Assembly: GCA_964582085.1 (NCBI GenBank)
Contig: CAZOPV010000010.1
Span: forward strand, 59,229 to 123,228
Direction of reading: 5' to 3'
From: JADGNF01 sp964582085
Lineage (GTDB): Archaea > Thermoproteota > Bathyarchaeia > Bathyarchaeales > Bathycorpusculaceae
Length of the DNA stretch: 64,000 bases
Below the pieces are notes generated by a model that worked only from the letters and a program-made list of their open reading frames with translations, ran no database searches and had not been told where the DNA came from. Shown piece by piece: positions 61,579 to 64,000 of this stretch. How positions within the stretch are numbered: position 1 is the stretch's first letter; every line of letters begins with the position of its first letter. The position numbers were made by a program, and so were the translations under genes.

Positions 61579-61695
61579 ATGGCAGACATAAAAGATTGCC
61601 CTTACGGTTTTGACGTAAAAGATGATTGCAAAAACTGCGACTACTCCGACACAAACCATTATGACCCAAAGACAGGCCGATGTGTGAAAAGATAA
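61579..61695 (+). CDS. 38-residue cysteine-rich mini-protein
   Basis: A short gene with AAGGAG 12 bases before the ATG and an AT-rich TATA stretch (ATTTAAAT near 61533) upstream. It encodes MADIKDCPYGFDVKDDCKNC onward, then DYSDTNHYDPKTGRCVKR. Four cysteines (CPYG, CKNC and GRCV), with the tight spacing of a small zinc-ribbon or metal-binding knuckle. It lies directly before the tRNA-Pro gene on the opposite strand. No family is recognised. Confidence 0.66.
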   Translation: MADIKDCPYGFDVKDDCKNCDYSDTNHYDPKTGRCVKR

Positions 61696-61758
61696 AGTCT
61701 TCAATCAAGTAGAATAAAAAGAAGAAGGTAATTTTCTTTTTTTATTGAAGATTAATGA

Positions 61759-61833
61759 TGGGGCTGCCCGGATTTGAACCGGGGTCTATAGCGCCCGAGG
61801 CTACAAGCCTAGACCAAGCTAGCCGACAGCCCC
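61759..61833 (-). tRNA. tRNA-Pro (CGG anticodon)
   Basis: The acceptor stem is GGGGCTG/CAGCCCC. The T stem is CCCGG/CCGGG with TTCAAAT. The anticodon arm is GTAGC/GCTAT with loop CTCGGGC (anticodon CGG, proline CCG codons). The D arm has TTGGTCT and one mismatch in the stem. The discriminator is A, and no CCA is encoded. Confidence 0.85.
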
Positions 61834-62000
61834 TTGTTTAGTTGTTTGTAGCTCTATGTTGAGTAGTCATCAAAATAAGCATTCCTCACCAAAGGTGTTA
61901 CGTTAGTGGATACTTTTACCCACGCTTTTAGATTTATTAATAGCCAGTGTAGAAAAATTCATGTGAAAGTGAGTTAAAAACGGTGGTTGATGTAGGAAGG

Positions 62001-62201
62001 TTAACTTGTTGCTACTGAAAAACCATCCTGCTTAATTATATCCAGAATTATGTTTGCTTGGTTTTGTACTTCCCCTTTTCCGAATATGTAGATTTCGGCT
62101 TTTGAAGCATAAAACTGTCCGTTGTTTAAATTGAGCTTGACTAGAGGTCTACCATGGTAGCGGTAGCAAATAAAGGCTCTTTCATCTTGTAACACCCACA
62201 T
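62001..62201 (-). CDS. Small hypothetical protein
   Basis: A 66-residue protein starting at ATG after an A-rich leader. A beta-rich first half (MWVLQDERAFICYRYHGRPLVKLNLNNGQFYASKAEIYIFG) is followed by a C-terminal helix (EVQNQANIILDIIKQDG). The composition is that of a folded globular protein, but no family is recognised. It is isolated, transcribed toward the tRNA-Pro gene. Confidence 0.5.
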   Translation of the reverse strand: MWVLQDERAFICYRYHGRPLVKLNLNNGQFYASKAEIYIFGKGEVQNQANIILDIIKQDGFSVATS

Positions 62202-62462
62202 TTTCCAGTTTAAGAAAAAAGTCCTGTTTTATCAGGTTGCCACAAGCGGGTTAGAGTCTTTTTTCGCGGCGGTTGTTTTTCTTAGTAAGAATAACTTCTA
62301 ATGGAAAAACTGACAAAACTTTCCGCCTTGCCGGCTACACCGCTAATCGACATTGATGCATCACTCACCTGACAATAACACCTGTGGACATAAAAATGTT
62401 CAATGTCGCTAAAGTGGATATTTTCTGTAAAGCTTCCTGATCACTAAATAAAAAAGGGAGGT

Positions 62463-62723
62463 TTACCCAAAATTGTAGTGTTTTCTGATTTTTTCTTTGA
62501 TCTCCCAAATGCATTTGAGCCCTTTTGGGAAAACTACGTAGTCACCTGCACCAAATTCAACTGTTCCTTCGGGGCATTTGACAACAGCTTTCCCTTTGAG
62601 AATCAGACAGGTTTCTTTTTCGTCGTATTCCCATGGAAAAATTGATTCTTCTTTTTCCCAGATAGGCCATGATTCTGCTGTTTGTTTTTCTTCTGGCGTT
62701 GGCTTTGTAACTTTAGGCTTCAT
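62463..62723 (-). CDS. Cupin-fold protein (Cupin_3/DUF861 type)
   Basis: An 86-residue small cupin. It reads TAESWPIWEKEESIFPWEYDEKETCLILKGKAVVKCPEGTVEFGAGDYVVFPKGLKCIWEIKEKIRKHYNFG, the pattern of the (S)-ureidoglycine aminohydrolase-like Cupin_3 group common in bacteria and archaea. The histidine ligands of ordinary cupins are mostly replaced, as usual for this subgroup. The frame opens at a TTG five codons earlier; the ATG at 62723 is preferred. It might share a transcript with the mini desulforedoxin upstream. Confidence 0.85.
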   Translation of the reverse strand: MKPKVTKPTPEEKQTAESWPIWEKEESIFPWEYDEKETCLILKGKAVVKCPEGTVEFGAGDYVVFPKGLKCIWEIKEKIRKHYNFG

Positions 62724-62792
62724 ATCGGAAACACACAACTAAATAGCTGTTAAGATCATGATTAACCTTACGCTTAAACAGTGTAACTACTT

Positions 62793-62927
62793 TTACTCTT
62801 CCTCTTCAACATTACCTATAAGCTCCATAGGTTGCCCACAACAAACAAGTTTTCCTGCTCCCGCAACAACAACTTCAACAGAGTTGCCGCAGATTTTGCA
62901 CAGATATAATTCCCCCACATTCGTCAC
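62793..62927 (-). CDS. Desulforedoxin-like mini-protein
   Basis: A 44-residue protein matching the N-terminal rubredoxin-like domain of desulfoferrodoxin: GELYLCKICGNSVEVVVAGAGKLVCCGQPMELI, with CxxC and CC that hold one iron. The frame is open further upstream to 63008, but a clear GGAGGTG ribosome site lies five bases before the GTG at 62927, and known family members start there. The superoxide reductase catalytic domain is absent, so it is a stand-alone iron protein, perhaps an electron carrier for rubrerythrin-like enzymes. Confidence 0.85.
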   Translation of the reverse strand: MTNVGELYLCKICGNSVEVVVAGAGKLVCCGQPMELIGNVEEEE

Positions 62928-63052
62928 ATGTTCACCTCCTACACTAAACTTATTTTCAGCGTCTAACTCCGACCGGTGGCTTTGCCTATTCGAGGCATCA
63001 CTCCACAATTAATAGGTACCAACCCAACTGTATAACCTAAAATATTTTGTTG

Positions 63053-63817
63053 TCACTTATAAAGCAGTTTTTCAACAACCGATTTTGTTGTAAGTATCGC
63101 CTCGAAGTTGCATTTACGGGTGAGTTCCAAGGTTAAAGATCCATTATAGTTAAATTCCTTCAGTCTTGAGAGAAAACCAATTAAACGCGAATCTTCCTTC
63201 AAAAAAGGTTTATGCGCACGGTTACTCATATGAATGTTGCAAAGCCTGTTCTTGTATTTTTCGAGAAGCTGAAACGTTTGCCCGGTAGCTTCAGCATGGC
63301 AAAAATCAAGAGTAAACCCAATAGAACCATCTCCATCAATAAGCCCAAAAATTTCCTCAAGCTCAGCAACATTTTTGCCATAACCGCTGGATGCATACGA
63401 GAGATTTTCCAAAGCCAATTTGACGCCCAGCTTTTTGGCGTACGGTTTAAGGAACCCAAAAAGTTCCTTCAAAAAAGAGCGCCGCAAATTTTCAGGAAGT
63501 CGCCTAGAGACGTTTGAATGAACCACCATAAGGGGAGCTCCAAGTTTTTTGGCGAATTCTGTTGAGACTTTGACGTAATAAAGTGCCTTACACAACTCGT
63601 CTGTGCCGCTCAGGTGTAAGCTCGCGGCGTGGAGCGTGAGACACTTTAACCCATATGCCTCAATTAACTCTTTTACTGTGTAAACTGAGTCTTCGTCATT
63701 TTCCTCAACACTTTTCATATTAAACTCCAAATTGGAAAAACCTAACTGATGTACCAAGCGTATGTTTTCATCTAATGGCAGTCGAAAGAAAACACCATTG
63801 GATAAACTCAGTTCCAA
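63053..63817 (-). CDS. Xylose isomerase-like TIM-barrel (sugar phosphate isomerase/epimerase)
   Basis: A 254-residue AP-endonuclease-2/xylose-isomerase-type barrel. It shows LGFSNLEFNMKSVEE, LKCLTLHAASLHLSG, LGAPLMVVHSNVSRRLPENLR, KLALENLSYASSGYGKNVAELEEIFGLIDGDGSIGFTLDFCHAEATGQ and LCNIHMSNRAHKPF. This gives the expected metal-binding histidine, glutamate and aspartate set (H, E in ALENL, D in LDFCHA, H in IHMSN). It could be a sugar epimerase or isomerase, or an endonuclease IV relative. The start codon is TTG. The reaction is not known. Confidence 0.82.
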   Translation of the reverse strand: MELSLSNGVFFRLPLDENIRLVHQLGFSNLEFNMKSVEENDEDSVYTVKELIEAYGLKCLTLHAASLHLSGTDELCKALYYVKVSTEFAKKLGAPLMVVHSNVSRRLPENLRRSFLKELFGFLKPYAKKLGVKLALENLSYASSGYGKNVAELEEIFGLIDGDGSIGFTLDFCHAEATGQTFQLLEKYKNRLCNIHMSNRAHKPFLKEDSRLIGFLSRLKEFNYNGSLTLELTRKCNFEAILTTKSVVEKLLYK

Positions 63818-63875
63818 AGCAACGTTTACCTTAAGTTACATAAAACAACGTGAATATTTAACCCCGACGCAACAG

Positions 63876-63884
63876 CTATAAAAG
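63876..63884 (+). promoter_or_regulatory. Strong TATA element near the right end
   Basis: CTATAAAAG is close to the ideal archaeal TATA box. It lies about 60 bases upstream of, and divergent from, the TIM-barrel gene. Transcription to the right would begin near 63904. Confidence 0.6.
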
Positions 63885-63903
63885 GAAAATAGTGTCACAA
63901 CGT

Positions 63904-63997
63904 ATTCTGTTCAAAGGAAAAGGGGTCGCTCCAACAATTTAGACCGTTGGAAATATAGCTATAGTTGCCGCGCATACGAAGCGGCGCGTCTTTTTTA
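63904..63997 (+). ncRNA. Possible structured small RNA
   Basis: After the TATA box no credible start codon is found before the window ends. The transcript would contain CCAAC pairing with GTTGG, a self-complementary ATAGCTAT, then GCCGC pairing with GCGGC, followed by a T-run (GTCTTTTTT). That promoter, hairpins and T-run order fits a small RNA with terminator. A gene with a long leader is also possible. Confidence 0.35.
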
Positions 63998-64000
63998 ACA

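Noticed and set aside
62928..63008. N-terminal extension of the desulforedoxin-like protein
   Set aside because: The GGAGGTG site five bases before the GTG and the family start both place the gene start at 62927.
63940..63942. TAG as a pyrrolysine codon at the right edge
   Set aside because: The GTG frame lies before the expected transcription start, and no known pyrrolysine protein family is recognised. A small RNA explains the stretch more simply.
1..64000. Insertion sequences, prophage genes or a replication origin
   Set aside because: No transposase, integrase, phage structural gene, Cdc6/Orc gene or origin-like repeat cluster was found.

Overview
This window is archaeal chromosome. The evidence is TATA-binding protein, transcription factor S, aIF1A, RIO1, a Dim2/KRR1-type KH protein, Nop5-fibrillarin, Pelota, an ATP-dependent DNA ligase, type III RuBisCO with AMP phosphorylase, and an archaeal RNase P RNA. 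The short XPF nuclease without a helicase, the many multi-domain histidine kinases and the general gene mix point to the TACK side, most like Bathyarchaeia. That placement is an impression from gene content, not a tree. The DNA is moderately AT-rich, genes are dense on both strands, and no phage, insertion sequence or CRISPR array was seen. Most of it is ordinary core genome.

Layout. 0-5.4 kb: the 3' end of dnaJ, tRNA-Ala(GGC), a membrane-anchored Vps62-like protein, an aKMT-like methyltransferase, rubrerythrin and a Fap7-type NMP kinase. 5.5-13 kb: RNase P RNA with a 49-bp piece of itself repeated downstream, then a signalling block of a 1394-residue REC/multi-PAS/GAF histidine kinase, a small NitrOD5/DUF3227-like protein, a small basic protein and a CHASE4 histidine kinase. 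13.5-25.7 kb: TFS, a RecA-like protein without a normal Walker A, a TtuA/Ncs6-type thiolase, a NapH-like polyferredoxin, a nucleotidyltransferase, tbp with three stacked TATA elements, pelA, a K+-independent H+-pyrophosphatase and proBA. 25.8-37.8 kb: two secreted proteins, the aIF1A-RIO1-KH operon, an HD hydrolase, RNase HII, nop5-flpA, xpf, trmO and a secreted PsbP-like protein.

37.9-48 kb: a histidine kinase interrupted by an in-frame TGA, tRNA-Ala(CGC), ileS, then a secreted HExxH metallopeptidase with an apparent ACG start, followed by an envelope glycosylation operon (GT-C transferase, protein O-mannosyltransferase, GT2 transferase). 48-55.6 kb: a GH3-like adenylating enzyme and the complete AMP-to-3-phosphoglycerate set: AMP phosphorylase, ribose-1,5-bisphosphate isomerase and type III RuBisCO. 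55.8-64 kb: nadA, nikR, thioredoxin, DNA ligase, several very small cysteine-rich proteins, tRNA-Pro(CGG), cupins, a desulforedoxin-like mini-protein and a sugar-isomerase-like TIM barrel. The window ends in a structured, possibly non-coding transcript.

The genes suggest a heterotrophic, anaerobic or oxygen-sensitive archaeon. It would recycle nucleotides into glycolysis through RuBisCO, conserve energy with a proton-pumping pyrophosphatase, guard against peroxide with rubrerythrin, and glycosylate surface proteins. The strongest oddities are the partial RNase P duplication, the TGA-interrupted kinase, the ACG-start peptidase, the P-loop-less RecA paralogue and the poly-proline tails of several membrane proteins. 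No clearly new multi-gene system was identified.
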